From IMG/VR virus record IMGVR_UViG_3300005529_000599, positions 1 through 30,240 of that record: a stretch of DNA of 30,240 bases, one strand, 5' to 3'. Source of the DNA: a virus. The position numbers and the translations under genes were made by a program. The notes under the pieces were generated by a model that was not told the DNA's origin, did not search any database, and worked only from the letters and a program-made list of their open reading frames with translations. Below, piece after piece: positions 15,558-23,893 of this stretch; position 1 is the stretch's first letter, and each line of letters opens with the position of its first letter.

Positions 15558-16237
15558 TTCTCAGCGGGCTCCGTTCCTTCGCGTCTCCGTTCCTTCGGCT
15601 TCGCGGGCGCCAGCGCCTCGCGCAATTCCGGATAGAGCTTCGCAGCCTTTTCCGCGTCCAGGATCGCGCCGCAATGCCCGCACTTGGCAATTCCCGGCAG
15701 ATGCGGAATCCCGCAGCCCGGGCAGAGCTCCTGGGGCGCCGCGGAAGCCAGCCACGGCTCATTCGTCAGGTTCAGATAACGGGCGGCCCGCCGCTGCTCA
15801 TCGGTGATCCAATCCGTGCGACGCTCGCGCTCCCACTGGCCTTTCGCCACGCCGACGGCGTGCTCGTAGCGCCGCCGCAGGCTGGCGTGCGCTTCCTCCA
15901 GTTCGCCCCGCGACGGAGAGGCGCCGTTTTCAATCACGAAAACTCCCGCGAAGCTGTGCTCCCCAATGTCCGCGTTGCACTGCCGCGCCACGTCCCTGGC
16001 GATCTCCAGCGCGCTGATTTCCTGCACCGTGCTGTCCTCGCCCTTGTTCGCGCGGCTCGCGCGCCACTCCACCCGCGTAACCCGGTATTCCTCGCCCGGC
16101 TTGCGCCCTTCCACGATGATCACGCCGAAGTCGTAGTTCTTCTGGAACGTCTCCTCGCTGATGTTGCAAAGAAACGCTTCCGGACGGAATTCCAGAGCCG
16201 ACGCGATTCGCCGCGGCTCTCTTGCCGTAGTTGCCAT
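15554..16237 (-). CDS. zinc-ribbon head-region protein (227 aa)
   Basis: AAGGAG about 8 nt before the ATG at 16237 marks the start. The first 100 residues are mixed alpha/beta, followed by a charged helix (GELEEAHASLRRRYEHAVGV) and a zinc ribbon with C172-x2-C175 and C186-x2-C189 (LCPGCG and KCGHCG). The tail is basic. The ribbon probably stabilises the fold or binds nucleic acid or protein. It lies between the coat region and the gp10-like gene, and the ATGA overlap couples it to the latter. No named family recognised. Confidence 0.6.
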   Translation of the reverse strand: MATTAREPRRIASALEFRPEAFLCNISEETFQKNYDFGVIIVEGRKPGEEYRVTRVEWRASRANKGEDSTVQEISALEIARDVARQCNADIGEHSFAGVFVIENGASPSRGELEEAHASLRRRYEHAVGVAKGQWERERRTDWITDEQRRAARYLNLTNEPWLASAAPQELCPGCGIPHLPGIAKCGHCGAILDAEKAAKLYPELREALAPAKPKERRREGTEPAEK

Positions 16238-16260
16238 TTGTTTTTCTCCTTTTTGCCTGC

Positions 16261-16854
16261 CTATAAAACGGTCACGAATTCCTGCCCGCGCATCGCCGGC
16301 GCGGCATCGTCCATCACGTCAAACGCCCAATCTTCGTATTCGCGGTCCGCCCGCGCTTCTCTGGCATATAGCGCCGCGCGCCGATCGCCCCTCGGCATCA
16401 CCCGCCCCCACTCGATCGCCAGCGCGATGCGCTCCGCCACCGCCGGCGTCAACTGCACGAATTCTCCGCGCGGCGTCTCCAGCGTGAAGCAATGCTCGTA
16501 CTCCCCGCGCGAAGGATAGGGCCCGAGCGCCGGCAGTCGCAGGCCGTTCTCCGTTTCGACCGTCTGCGCGTACCACTGCCGCGGCGAGCCGTACGCTTCC
16601 GGCGGCAGCCACCGCTCGATGTGCCAGCGGTTCACCGCCGGATACTTCGGTTCGAAGCGAAGTTCGACGCGCTCGCGCAGGAGCGCGCCCGTTTCGTCGC
16701 GGTCCTCGAATTTGCCGCCAATCCACGCCAGGCGATTCCAGCCCCACACGGCGCGGTAGTTGCTCTCGCCCAGCCGGTTGCGTCCGCCCGCAAGCGCCAG
16801 CCTGCGCTGCACGCTTTCCGGAGCCTCGTGTTGTTCCCTGAGCACTTGAATCAT
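16261..16854 (-). CDS. phage protein of unknown function (197 aa)
   Basis: A soluble protein rich in Trp, Arg and Glu (AVWGWNRLAWIGGKFED, RWHIERWLPPEAYGSPRQWY) with no TM segment. The ATG at 16854 lies directly after the U-tract of the terminator following the coat gene and has no visible Shine-Dalgarno sequence; a GTG three codons in is an alternative. It is 23 nt from the next gene. A head-completion or virion-associated role is suggested only by position. Confidence 0.6.
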   Translation of the reverse strand: MIQVLREQHEAPESVQRRLALAGGRNRLGESNYRAVWGWNRLAWIGGKFEDRDETGALLRERVELRFEPKYPAVNRWHIERWLPPEAYGSPRQWYAQTVETENGLRLPALGPYPSRGEYEHCFTLETPRGEFVQLTPAVAERIALAIEWGRVMPRGDRRAALYAREARADREYEDWAFDVMDDAAPAMRGQEFVTVL

Positions 16855-16856
16855 GT

Positions 16857-16895
16857 TGAAAAAGAGAAAGGGGCCCGGACCGCGTTCCGAACCCC
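16857..16895 (-). terminator. intrinsic terminator after the coat gene
   Basis: On the minus strand a 10-bp stem (GGGGTTCGGA with TCCGGGCCCC, two G-T wobbles, loop ACGCGG) is followed by TTTCTCTTTTTC. It lies about 85 nt past the coat stop and 2 nt before the next ATG. It likely ends part of the transcripts so that coat mRNA exceeds the downstream genes. The remaining bases up to 16980 show no gene. Confidence 0.75.
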
Positions 16896-16980
16896 TTCGC
16901 CTTGCCAGGCTGTCGTCGTAGTCCTGGGAGAAAGCGGGACCAGGCCGCCTTGCGGCAGCCTCAGCCGGGCAATGTCAGGA

Positions 16981-18243
16981 TCAATAACCCTGCGGCCTAC
17001 TGAGCGTGTCAATGAACGCCCCGCTGCGCGGAGAATCCATGAACACGTTGAACGCGGTGTCGAAGTAGAAGATGTAGGAAGCGGAAAGTCCGCCGCTCGC
17101 GCCGTACACCGGGAATACGGTGTTGCCGTTGACTTCGTAGAAGTCCACGTCCTTCAGCACCGCGCGACCCCAGTGGCCCAGCGCCAGGAAGTCGATGCGC
17201 GTCTGGTCCGCGTTCACGCTGGCCTTGATGGGCGCGCCGCCCATCGTCTTCCGCCCGGTGAACAGCAGGTCCAGGTCGTTCGCGCCGCCTCCCGCTCCGC
17301 CTTCCTTGATGATCTGGCTGATGCCGATGCCCAGGTTCTCCCAGGCGTGCTCCTGCTCCACCGCCATGTAGGCGATCAGCTTCTCGAGCTGATTGATGCC
17401 CAGGGCCTTGCGGACCTTGTTCATCGCCAGGCGCACATGCGTCGGCGTCAGGTTGGAGCTTGCCGCATTTACTCGCGGCGTCTGCAGCTGCACCGGATAG
17501 GTCGCGCGCGCCAGGTTCATCCAGGTTCCGGTTGTGGCGGCGTTGTGATGGTACTTGAGGTTGAAGAGCGAAACCGGCTGGGCCCCGGTGAGGCCGTCGT
17601 GCACGATCAAATCGCCGTTGCTCAGCCCGGCCGGATTCGCATCCACGGTGATGGTCTGCGAAGCGCTGATGGGATCCGCTTCCAGCACCACCGCGCTGCC
17701 GCGGTTCGTGGTCAGCGTCGAATCGTACACCTGGATCGTCTGGCCGACGTACACCAGCGCGGCGCCGCTCGGCACCGCCATCGTCCACGTTGTGCCCACG
17801 AACGAGCTGATCGTGCCCAGCACGCCGTTGCCGGCGCCGCCGTTCAGCAGCTTGTCCAGGAAAGACCGGAACTGGCGCATGCCGTTCGCCACTTCCCGCT
17901 TCGCCGCGTTCTCGATGGCGCGCTCCCGCCCCGCCGTCGCGTATTCCACCAGCTTGGTCACTTCCACCGCGAAGCGGAAGAACACCGGCGAAATCGTCGC
18001 CACGTCGTAATTCGTTCCGGAGCCGCGCCCCAGGTCTCCGCCGTCGGCGTTGTAGGACCCCGCTTTTCCGCCCGGATTGATTTGCAGCGGAAGGCGCATC
18101 GCGCGGCTCGACACTTTTTCCACGTCGCCGCGCTGCTGGATCATCGTCAGTAAGATGTCGTCGCGCTCATAGAGAAGAGGGACCTTGTCCCTTACTTTCT
18201 CGAGTTGCAACGCGACAACATTCGCGTTCGCCATTGCAGGCAT
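16981..18243 (-). CDS. major capsid (coat) protein
   Basis: The 420 residues have the layout of HK97-fold coats of the P22/N4-like kind: an N-terminal helix (NVVALQLEKVRDKVPLLY), an E-loop-like stretch (LPLQINPGGKAGSYNADGG), a spine helix (AIENAAKREVANGMRQFRSFLDKLL), an inserted beta-rich domain at about 150-220 (TIQVYDS, SQTITVD, NGDLIVHDG), and a C-terminal P-domain (FLALGHWGRAVLKDVDFYEVNG). Place after portal and scaffold is the standard order. The first ATG (GAGAAGG upstream, 7-nt spacing) is preferred to a second ATG three codons later. A short perfect hairpin (18282-18296) lies in the leader. No protease gene is seen, in line with a scaffold-driven, uncleaved coat. Confidence 0.85.
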   Translation of the reverse strand: MPAMANANVVALQLEKVRDKVPLLYERDDILLTMIQQRGDVEKVSSRAMRLPLQINPGGKAGSYNADGGDLGRGSGTNYDVATISPVFFRFAVEVTKLVEYATAGRERAIENAAKREVANGMRQFRSFLDKLLNGGAGNGVLGTISSFVGTTWTMAVPSGAALVYVGQTIQVYDSTLTTNRGSAVVLEADPISASQTITVDANPAGLSNGDLIVHDGLTGAQPVSLFNLKYHHNAATTGTWMNLARATYPVQLQTPRVNAASSNLTPTHVRLAMNKVRKALGINQLEKLIAYMAVEQEHAWENLGIGISQIIKEGGAGGGANDLDLLFTGRKTMGGAPIKASVNADQTRIDFLALGHWGRAVLKDVDFYEVNGNTVFPVYGASGGLSASYIFYFDTAFNVFMDSPRSGAFIDTLSRPQGY

Positions 18244-18331
18244 GGGATAACCTTCTCAGGCCGAACGCGGCGGCCCCTTTCTCCGGCTCTGCCGGACAGG
18301 ATTTGTTACTGCTTCAAAATCTTCCAGAACC

Positions 18332-19735
18332 CTACATGTCCAGAATCTGTTCGTCGCTCAGCTGCTTGCCGTAGCCCCGCCCCTTCATGTCCTCCACGCT
18401 CAGCGGACGCTTCGGCGCTCCCGCGGAATTCCCGCCGCGCACATCCTGCCGGCTGGCCGCCGTATTCTCCTTTTCCGCTTTCTGCTGGGCGCTGGCCACC
18501 GCGGCTTCCGTGAAGGGATTCAGAACGTCCCGCGCCACGTACGGAAGGATCTGCTTCGCCCGCCCGAACAGCAGATTTCGCGCCTGCTCGGTGCTCTGCT
18601 GGGGATTTTTCCGCCAGGCGTCGTTGCCGATCGCCGCGAGCATCTTTTCCCCCAGCTCCGTGTCCTTCGCCAGGCGGTCGTCGATCTCCGCCAGGATCTC
18701 CCGCGTCAGCCGCTTCCCCAGCTGCTCGCGCGCCGCCGTAGGCATGTTCTTCGGCAGAACGCTCTCCACGTTCTTCCCGACTTCCTCGCCCAAGGACTTC
18801 TGGAAGCCTTCGTCCACCCCGCGCTTCCAGTCCGTGAATTTCTGCGCCGTTTCCCGCTGCTGCGATTCGCGCAATTGCCGGTTTTCCTCGAGCGCCCGCT
18901 GCAGCTCCGGGCTGGCCTGCTGTTTCGCCGCTTCGCCCTTGCCGCGGAAGCCGGCTTTTTCCGTCCATTCGCTCAGCTTGCCGAATGCCTCCGCGAAGCT
19001 CTTCTCATCTTCCTTCGCGGCCGCTTCCAGCAGAGCATTGATGGTTTCGGGCAGCCCATCAGCCTGCAGCGCTTCCCGCGCAATCTCCAATCCCACTTTC
19101 TGGTACGTCTCCGGCGCCACTTCCCGCAGCGTCTCCAGATACGGCTTCGCTCCCGCCGCGTACGCCTCCGGCATATCTTGCGCGATGCTCTTGAGCACCG
19201 TGGCTTGCCTCGCGGGATCACCCGTCGCAAATTCCGCGTTTTCCGCGCGCGCGTCCTTGCCGGCTTGCACGATGCCGCGCAGCTCCTCGATCCCGCCGGG
19301 CGCTAGGGCACGCGCCTCCCGCGCTTCCTCAAGCGACCAGTGCTCGCGGTAGCCGCCCAATTTCTGATACTTTTCGTAGAGCTGCTTCGCGAACGCGCCA
19401 TGAGTCGGATCCGCAAGGAGCTTGTCCAGCAAGGCCTGGTCGACGGCCCATTCATCTACCTGAGCTTCGGCCGCTGCTTTCTGCTCCTCGCTCTTCTGCG
19501 CTGCGGCTCCTGCGGCGCCCTGGTCGGCCTGGGCCGCTCCCTCGGCCGCGCTCCCCTTGTCCCCGGTATCCAGCTTCCCCGTTTCGAGTTGCGTTCCGGC
19601 CGCTCCCTGCGCCTGGTCCTGCTGAACCTGCGCGGATGAATCGAGCCCCAGCAGGCTTTCCGCCGCGCTGTCAAAACTCGGCGCCGCGTTCACGCCCGCC
19701 TGATCGGTGACTGCCGCTGTTCCTGCGGTATCCAT
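18332..19735 (-). CDS. scaffolding protein
   Basis: 467 residues, acidic and Ala/Gln/Glu-rich, disordered at the start (about 1-90, repeated AAEGAAQADQGAAG-like tracts), then strongly helical with coiled-coil parts (ELQRALEENRQLRESQQRET) and a basic C-terminal segment (PKRPLSVEDMKGRGYGKQ) that would contact the coat, as in P22-type scaffolds. The position between portal and coat is the classic one. AAAGGAG overlaps the portal stop codon, 8-9 nt before this ATG. It should direct procapsid assembly and leave before or during packaging. Confidence 0.8.
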   Translation of the reverse strand: MDTAGTAAVTDQAGVNAAPSFDSAAESLLGLDSSAQVQQDQAQGAAGTQLETGKLDTGDKGSAAEGAAQADQGAAGAAAQKSEEQKAAAEAQVDEWAVDQALLDKLLADPTHGAFAKQLYEKYQKLGGYREHWSLEEAREARALAPGGIEELRGIVQAGKDARAENAEFATGDPARQATVLKSIAQDMPEAYAAGAKPYLETLREVAPETYQKVGLEIAREALQADGLPETINALLEAAAKEDEKSFAEAFGKLSEWTEKAGFRGKGEAAKQQASPELQRALEENRQLRESQQRETAQKFTDWKRGVDEGFQKSLGEEVGKNVESVLPKNMPTAAREQLGKRLTREILAEIDDRLAKDTELGEKMLAAIGNDAWRKNPQQSTEQARNLLFGRAKQILPYVARDVLNPFTEAAVASAQQKAEKENTAASRQDVRGGNSAGAPKRPLSVEDMKGRGYGKQLSDEQILDM

Positions 19736-19748
19736 AGCGTTTTCTCCT

Positions 19749-22292
19749 TTAGGCCGCCGGCTTCTTCGACGCCAGCCGTGCCTGCAGTTCCGCGGCTTTC
19801 TGCGCCTTGTCTCCGGCTTCCTTCATCTGCAATTCGTTCGGGTCCAACTGAATCCCTGCTTGCGCCGCCATCTGCACTTTTCCGCTCACCGGCATGTCCT
19901 TGAAGTTCATGCTCTCGCTCGGCGGCTTCTGCGCGGACGTCTGCGCCTGCTGAATCTGTTTCTGATGCTCCAGCGCGTGCGCCACCACGTTCGCGTAGCC
20001 GTCCGGGTTGGACATTCGCGCTTCCTGTCCCGCCGCGCCGTTCACCCACCGCCGGCACTCCTCGAATTCCACGTCGTGGCGGTCCAGCGGCCCTACCGGC
20101 ACCGTCGAAATCGTTTGCGGGGGAATCGGCGTTCCGTCCGGCGCCATTCCCGGCGGCTGCACGATCGGCGGCTGCTGCAGCAGCAGGGAGATCTCCCGCA
20201 ATTGCTTCATCCGCGAATCCTCCCCCGGAATCACCAGGTCTTTCAGCCCAAACGCGGTCTTCACCTCGCCCCAGTTCGCTGGCTCCTCCAGAATCGGCGC
20301 AAACACCGGATTCGTTTCCGCCGCGGTCAGCATCTGCATCAGCACGCTCTTTTGCTGCGACTTTAGCCGCGGGAACGTCTCGTCCGGCTCCGGACGCGCT
20401 TGCACGTTGCCCCGCAAATCCGCCATCCGGATCACCTTGCTCTCAAAATTGCCGTCGTCCCCCAGCACCGGGACCGCCACGTCGTCCGCGCGGTTCTTGC
20501 GGAAGCAATCCACCGCGAGCTGCATCACCTGCGCGTAAAACGATTTGATGCCCCGCCAGTACAGCCCCAACCGCCCCAGCGCCTGGTCGCGTGCCATCGC
20601 ATACTCTTCCGCGGTCTTCGAGCCCTGCATCGCCCCGCCAAATACGGCCGGAAACAATCCCGAAAGGAACTGCGCGATACCGCTGAACATGTTGTCCATC
20701 TGCTGCAGGGCGTCCGGCGCCATCTTCGCCGGCTCCGGCTGAAAGAAGCCCTCCGCCAGCGGCTGGCCGGGGCGCGCCCGCGCAGGAAAATGCGCCGCCG
20801 GCTCCGCCGTTTGCCCCGCGATGGCGTCAAAGTCCAGCACCTGCGGATCCGCGTAAATCGGCGGAATCCCGAATTCGTAGGCTTCCTGCGCCGTGTTGCT
20901 CAGGATGTTGTAGCGCTCCTGCACGCTGATCAGCGAACTGCCCACGGCTGGCCGGTTCTGTCCATCCCCCGGCATCGGTTGCAAAACGCGCCAGTGGTCC
21001 TTCTTGCTCTCGTTGCGGCTTTCGCAGTAGGTGTCACCGGCGAACGCCACATAGCAGCCGTCCGGAAACAGCTTCAGCAGCTTTTCCCGGACGTCGTCCT
21101 TCACTTTTTCGCTGTAGAAGGCCCACGGTTCGATCCATGACCGCGAGAACGTGATCAGCGAATACAGCGCATCGCCCGGATGCGTCGTCGGCATACCCTG
21201 CTTCACGCTCACGCGGCTCGCACGCGCATACACATCTTCCGCGTCACTCGGATTCCCCGGACGGATCTGGTCCTTCACATGCGGATAGGCCGCGCGCAGC
21301 TTGGCCTCATGCACTTCCAGCTGCAACTGGAGATACGCTCCGTCGTTGATCGGGTCGTCCGTGTAAATCGGCCGGTTTACTTCCAGCCCGCCGTAAATGG
21401 AAATCACTTCCTGCCCGTTAGGCACGCGCCGCAGCGACGTCACCACCGGCGTCTTCACCATTGGCGCTTCACGGAAGTTTTCAGTTCCCAGCTTCGTCCC
21501 GCACTGCGGACAAACCGAGCCCGCGAACAGCTTTCCCGGCAGCGTCTGCGCTCCGCAATTCGGGCACTCAAAAACGTCCTCGCCGAATTTTTGCTCCTGC
21601 GCCTCGAGCTGCGGCGAATCATGGAATCCAAAGCGCTGCCCGTCCGCCACGTAGCGCACATAAGCTCCCACCACGCCGTCGCACCAGAGGAAAAAACCGA
21701 CGGCCTTCAGCAATTCCTCAATATGGTTGTTTTCCGCGATCAGGTCCGCCACGTCGCTTGCGGCTTTAGCGATCGCCAAATCCTGGTCGCTTTGCGCGTT
21801 CTGCGGATACCAGTGCACCGTCGGCACGTCCTGGCTCACCACCGCGATGAACGACAGCCCGAAGGCCTGATAGAAATTCGTGACGAACTGGTAGCGGCCG
21901 CCCTCCACCGAGTCCTTGTCCTCGTCGATCGAAAGCCCCGTGCCGGCGCCTCCCGCTCCGAACGGCATGCGCCATTCCATGTTGTCCGCATCCCAGCCGT
22001 AGAGGTACTGCAGGCCTTGCCAGAAAAGCCGCGCTTGCTTGATTTTCCGGATCTCGTGCCGGCGTCCCACAATCCCTTCCATGCGGAAATCCAGCACCAG
22101 TTGCTTCAGCGCCTGCACCACTTCCGGCATGGCCTTCTCCAGCCGCTCATTGTTCGGTCCCAGGCCTTCGTCCCGCTGCTTTTCCGGGTCCCCCATTTCG
22201 CGGGGCACAATCCCGGACGTGTCCGGTTGCGGCTTGCCTTGCTCTTCCAGGCCCGCCCGCGCCTGCGCCGTGAATGTAAGTGCCGCTGCCAA
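19749..22292 (-). CDS. portal protein with embedded zinc ribbon
   Basis: The 847-residue length and the helical stem/crown layout fit large P22-type portals (about 725 residues or more), the dodecameric ring through which DNA enters. Recognisable parts are the N-terminal helical region (EIRKIKQARLFWQGLQYL), MEWRMPF near 106, a central part with QERYNILSNTAQEAYEFGIPP, ending in a long Gln/Ala-rich helical barrel. Unusually, residues 243-264 form a zinc ribbon (CPNC ... CPQC). The start is TTG at 22292: an in-frame TAG lies 11 codons upstream and no ATG or GTG occurs between, and a GGGGAA tract gives a weak ribosome site. A minus-strand terminator lies just upstream. Confidence 0.85.
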   Translation of the reverse strand: MAAALTFTAQARAGLEEQGKPQPDTSGIVPREMGDPEKQRDEGLGPNNERLEKAMPEVVQALKQLVLDFRMEGIVGRRHEIRKIKQARLFWQGLQYLYGWDADNMEWRMPFGAGGAGTGLSIDEDKDSVEGGRYQFVTNFYQAFGLSFIAVVSQDVPTVHWYPQNAQSDQDLAIAKAASDVADLIAENNHIEELLKAVGFFLWCDGVVGAYVRYVADGQRFGFHDSPQLEAQEQKFGEDVFECPNCGAQTLPGKLFAGSVCPQCGTKLGTENFREAPMVKTPVVTSLRRVPNGQEVISIYGGLEVNRPIYTDDPINDGAYLQLQLEVHEAKLRAAYPHVKDQIRPGNPSDAEDVYARASRVSVKQGMPTTHPGDALYSLITFSRSWIEPWAFYSEKVKDDVREKLLKLFPDGCYVAFAGDTYCESRNESKKDHWRVLQPMPGDGQNRPAVGSSLISVQERYNILSNTAQEAYEFGIPPIYADPQVLDFDAIAGQTAEPAAHFPARARPGQPLAEGFFQPEPAKMAPDALQQMDNMFSGIAQFLSGLFPAVFGGAMQGSKTAEEYAMARDQALGRLGLYWRGIKSFYAQVMQLAVDCFRKNRADDVAVPVLGDDGNFESKVIRMADLRGNVQARPEPDETFPRLKSQQKSVLMQMLTAAETNPVFAPILEEPANWGEVKTAFGLKDLVIPGEDSRMKQLREISLLLQQPPIVQPPGMAPDGTPIPPQTISTVPVGPLDRHDVEFEECRRWVNGAAGQEARMSNPDGYANVVAHALEHQKQIQQAQTSAQKPPSESMNFKDMPVSGKVQMAAQAGIQLDPNELQMKEAGDKAQKAAELQARLASKKPAA

Positions 22293-22330
22293 ATTCTTTT
22301 TCCCCGCATTTCCCTGGAAATCAGCCTAAA

Positions 22331-22360
22331 ATGCAAAAAATGCGCCTGCGCACGCAGGCG
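22331..22360 (-). terminator. intrinsic terminator upstream of the portal gene
   Basis: On the minus strand a perfect 8-bp GC stem (CGCCTGCG with CGCAGGCG, 2-nt apical spacer, or 7 bp with a 4-nt loop) is followed by CATTTTTTGCATTTT. It lies about 80 nt after the 216-residue gene and 39 nt before the portal TTG. I see no promoter between it and the portal gene, so portal expression would need readthrough or antitermination. Confidence 0.75.
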
Positions 22361-22369
22361 GCGTTTGCT

Positions 22370-22424
22370 CGCCGGAGCCGGCTTTGTTCCCTGGGAAGGC
22401 TGAGCCGTCCTCCGGCGTTTTTTT
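22370..22424 (+). terminator. plus-strand terminator-like hairpin
   Basis: On the plus strand CGCCGGAG (22370-22377) pairs with CTCCGGCG (22410-22417), with an inner CGGCT/AGCCG pairing, and is followed by seven T (22418-22424). It is an intrinsic terminator for rightward transcription, although no rightward gene is evident here. In the leftward mRNA it forms a second hairpin ahead of the terminator at 22331-22360. Confidence 0.55.
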
Positions 22425-22437
22425 CGCTCGATCCCCC

Positions 22438-23088
22438 TTAATTTTGTTTCGGCGGCTCCTCGCCCGTCTGCACGGCCTGTCCGGCTTCCGGAAGAATCAG
22501 CAAGTCATTGACCGGCACGCCGTCCAGCGAATCCTCGAAGAAGGCGCATTCGCCATCTTCGGAAAGACGGAGCACCCGCTTCGGCGCGGTCCACATTTCT
22601 TCCACCGGTTGCATCCGCACCACCAAATCGCCCGGAATGACGTGCTCTTCATTCGCAGAGATCTCTTCGAAGCCCGGCTGCGATGGCGGCTCGCCACCCT
22701 CCAGCGCTTTCGCCGGCACTGCCAGTTCCCCGTCCCACGCGAGGCACCCCCGCTCCATCCGGAACGTGTTGTCCTCGCTCGCCGCCACTCTCTCCAGCAT
22801 CTCGTGCTCCACCGGAAAGTGCGGCTGCACCCGCACGCTCAGCTTCAGGTTCGTCCCTTCCTCCACAAACTGCGCGGTCCCTTTCAGTTCCAGCATCGTT
22901 TTCTCCTTTTCGCGGGCCTGCTTCCGCAGCTCCTCGCGTTTCCATTCCACGTACCATTTCGGCAAAACCCGCGGCCAGCGCCACGGCACCCGCCGCCGCC
23001 ACGCCGCGAATTCCGCCACTCCCCAAGTGATGCAGAATTTCCCGCTCAGCGCGTCCAGCAGTTCCGTCAGATTCGCCTGCGCCGTCAC
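22438..23088 (-). CDS. phage protein of unknown function (216 aa)
   Basis: The GTG start at 23088 overlaps the upstream stop as GTGA. The N-terminus has a Trp/Arg-rich segment (FAAWRRRVPWRWPRVLPKWYVEW), then a charged helix, then a beta-rich region (ELKGTAQFVEEGTNLKLSVRVQP) and an acidic C-terminus. No TM segment or catalytic motif is seen. It is the last of the small-gene cluster before the double hairpin and the portal. Function not recognised. Confidence 0.6.
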   Translation of the reverse strand: MTAQANLTELLDALSGKFCITWGVAEFAAWRRRVPWRWPRVLPKWYVEWKREELRKQAREKEKTMLELKGTAQFVEEGTNLKLSVRVQPHFPVEHEMLERVAASEDNTFRMERGCLAWDGELAVPAKALEGGEPPSQPGFEEISANEEHVIPGDLVVRMQPVEEMWTAPKRVLRLSEDGECAFFEDSLDGVPVNDLLILPEAGQAVQTGEEPPKQN

Positions 23089-23288
23089 TTCCGCTTGCTC
23101 TTGTTCGCGCCAAAGAAATGCGCCGTCTTGCGGTACACCACGGCCTTTTCCGCCGGCGTGCCGTGCTGCTGCACGCGCGCCCGCGCATTCGCCGCGTGAG
23201 CGCGGTCCTCGATGGGATACCTTCTTCCGGGCAGCGCAAACGCGTCCTCCGGCAAGGCATTCCGCTTTTTCGCCGTCAGCTCAGCCAT
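23085..23288 (-). CDS. conserved small phage protein (RNALPEDAFALPGRRYPI type, 67 aa)
   Basis: The ATG at 23288 has GAAGGA upstream and lies 8 nt inside the preceding gene's end. The stretch KRNALPEDAFALPGRRYPIE with the following DRAHAANARARVQQ is a motif I know from small phage and capsid-region proteins of unknown function, where it often sits beside head genes. It has a basic tail (NKSKRK). It is probably virion- or assembly-associated. A start 9 codons upstream is in frame but has no better ribosome site. Confidence 0.65.
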   Translation of the reverse strand: MAELTAKKRNALPEDAFALPGRRYPIEDRAHAANARARVQQHGTPAEKAVVYRKTAHFFGANKSKRK

Positions 23289-23475
23289 CGGTCTGTTTCC
23301 TTCGCCTGGCGCCAAACAGATGCGCCTTCTTTTTCTTTCCCGCGTGTTCCGGCAGACTGCTCATTCTGCGGCCGTGCATCTGCTCGATCACTTCCCGCGC
23401 GAAAGCCTGGTCGCCCGAAGCCTTGCCCTCCGCCACCGCGTGCGCCCATCTCACCTGCGCCTGGCTATCCGGCAT
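23281..23475 (-). CDS. small basic phage protein (64 aa)
   Basis: MPDSQAQVRWAHAVAEGKAS then a helix (FAREVIEQMHGRRMSSLPEH) and a very basic tail (KKKKAHLF, RRRKQ). The sequence style (RWAHAVAEGKA, MHGRRMSSLP) is that of a small conserved phage protein usually found near terminase or head genes; its function is unknown. The basic tail suggests nucleic-acid contact. It overlaps its upstream neighbour by 25 nt and its downstream neighbour by 8 nt. Confidence 0.6.
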   Translation of the reverse strand: MPDSQAQVRWAHAVAEGKASGDQAFAREVIEQMHGRRMSSLPEHAGKKKKAHLFGARRRKQTDG

Positions 23476-23681
23476 GGCCCCTTCCTCCGCGCCCGCTGCT
23501 TTCTCCTGCCCATCTCGGTCTCATCGTCCGTGCGCATCGCCAGCGCCGCGCGCTTTTCCTGCGCGCTCCATAACTCCGGATCCGGCTTCAGCGCCGCGCT
23601 CCTTTGATCCACGGTCCGCGCGTGCAGCTCGTTCAGTTCGATGTGATAGCGGATCCCGTTCTCCGAATAGTCCGCCTTCAC
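23451..23681 (-). CDS. small phage protein of unknown function (76 aa)
   Basis: The GTG start at 23681 overlaps the upstream stop as GTGA. The first 55 residues (MKADYSENGIRYHIELNELH, then DPELWSAQEKRAALAMRTDD) look like a folded alpha/beta protein; the last 20 are Arg-rich and overlap the next gene. No family recognised. Coupling to both neighbours suggests co-expression with the head genes. Confidence 0.5.
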   Translation of the reverse strand: MKADYSENGIRYHIELNELHARTVDQRSAALKPDPELWSAQEKRAALAMRTDDETEMGRRKQRARRKGPCRIARRR

Positions 23682-23893
23682 TTGCGGCCCTTCAGGTATT
23701 CGCAGTCACCGCAGCGAAACCGCTTCGTTTTCAGCGATTCCGGCTCGAATTCGTTGCAGCAGCCCAGCTCCTTGCTTACCCCGCCGGGCACGTTCACTAT
23801 CCGGCAGTCGCCGTCCTTGACCGCTCCGGTGATCTCCATGTACCCGGCCTGGCCCGCCGGCATGCGGTGGTCTTTTTTTCGTCCGCCGAACAT
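23678..23893 (-). CDS. small Cys-rich, probably metal-binding phage protein (71 aa)
   Basis: Five cysteines (C30, C45, C46, C61, C64) occur in the order CRIV, LGCCNEFEP, RCGDCEYLKG. A CxxC near the end and a CC pair in a short protein suggest bound zinc or an iron-sulphur site. The pattern QAGYMEI ... C ... V..GGVS ... CC is one I associate with small phage proteins, some faintly like high-potential iron-sulphur proteins; I cannot prove the metal. The ATG at 23893 has GGGAG 11 nt upstream. Confidence 0.55.
   Translation of the reverse strand: MFGGRKKDHRMPAGQAGYMEITGAVKDGDCRIVNVPGGVSKELGCCNEFEPESLKTKRFRCGDCEYLKGRK

Noticed and set aside
14604-15635. Plus-strand open frame opposite the large tail protein
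   Set aside because: Arg/His/Ala-rich composition without motifs; the minus-strand frame has repeated modules and gene coupling.
16492-18153. Plus-strand open frame (553 codons) opposite the coat gene
   Set aside because: His/Arg/Val-rich shadow of the coat and neighbouring gene; it spans a minus-strand terminator and has no credible start signal.
18282-18296. Perfect 6-bp hairpin in the coat gene leader considered as a terminator
   Set aside because: No U-run follows it on either strand in the right direction; at most a 5' leader structure.
21180-22403. Plus-strand open frame opposite the portal, apparently ending near the plus-strand hairpin
   Set aside because: Arg-rich shadow of the portal; the hairpin with T-run is not enough to support a gene there.
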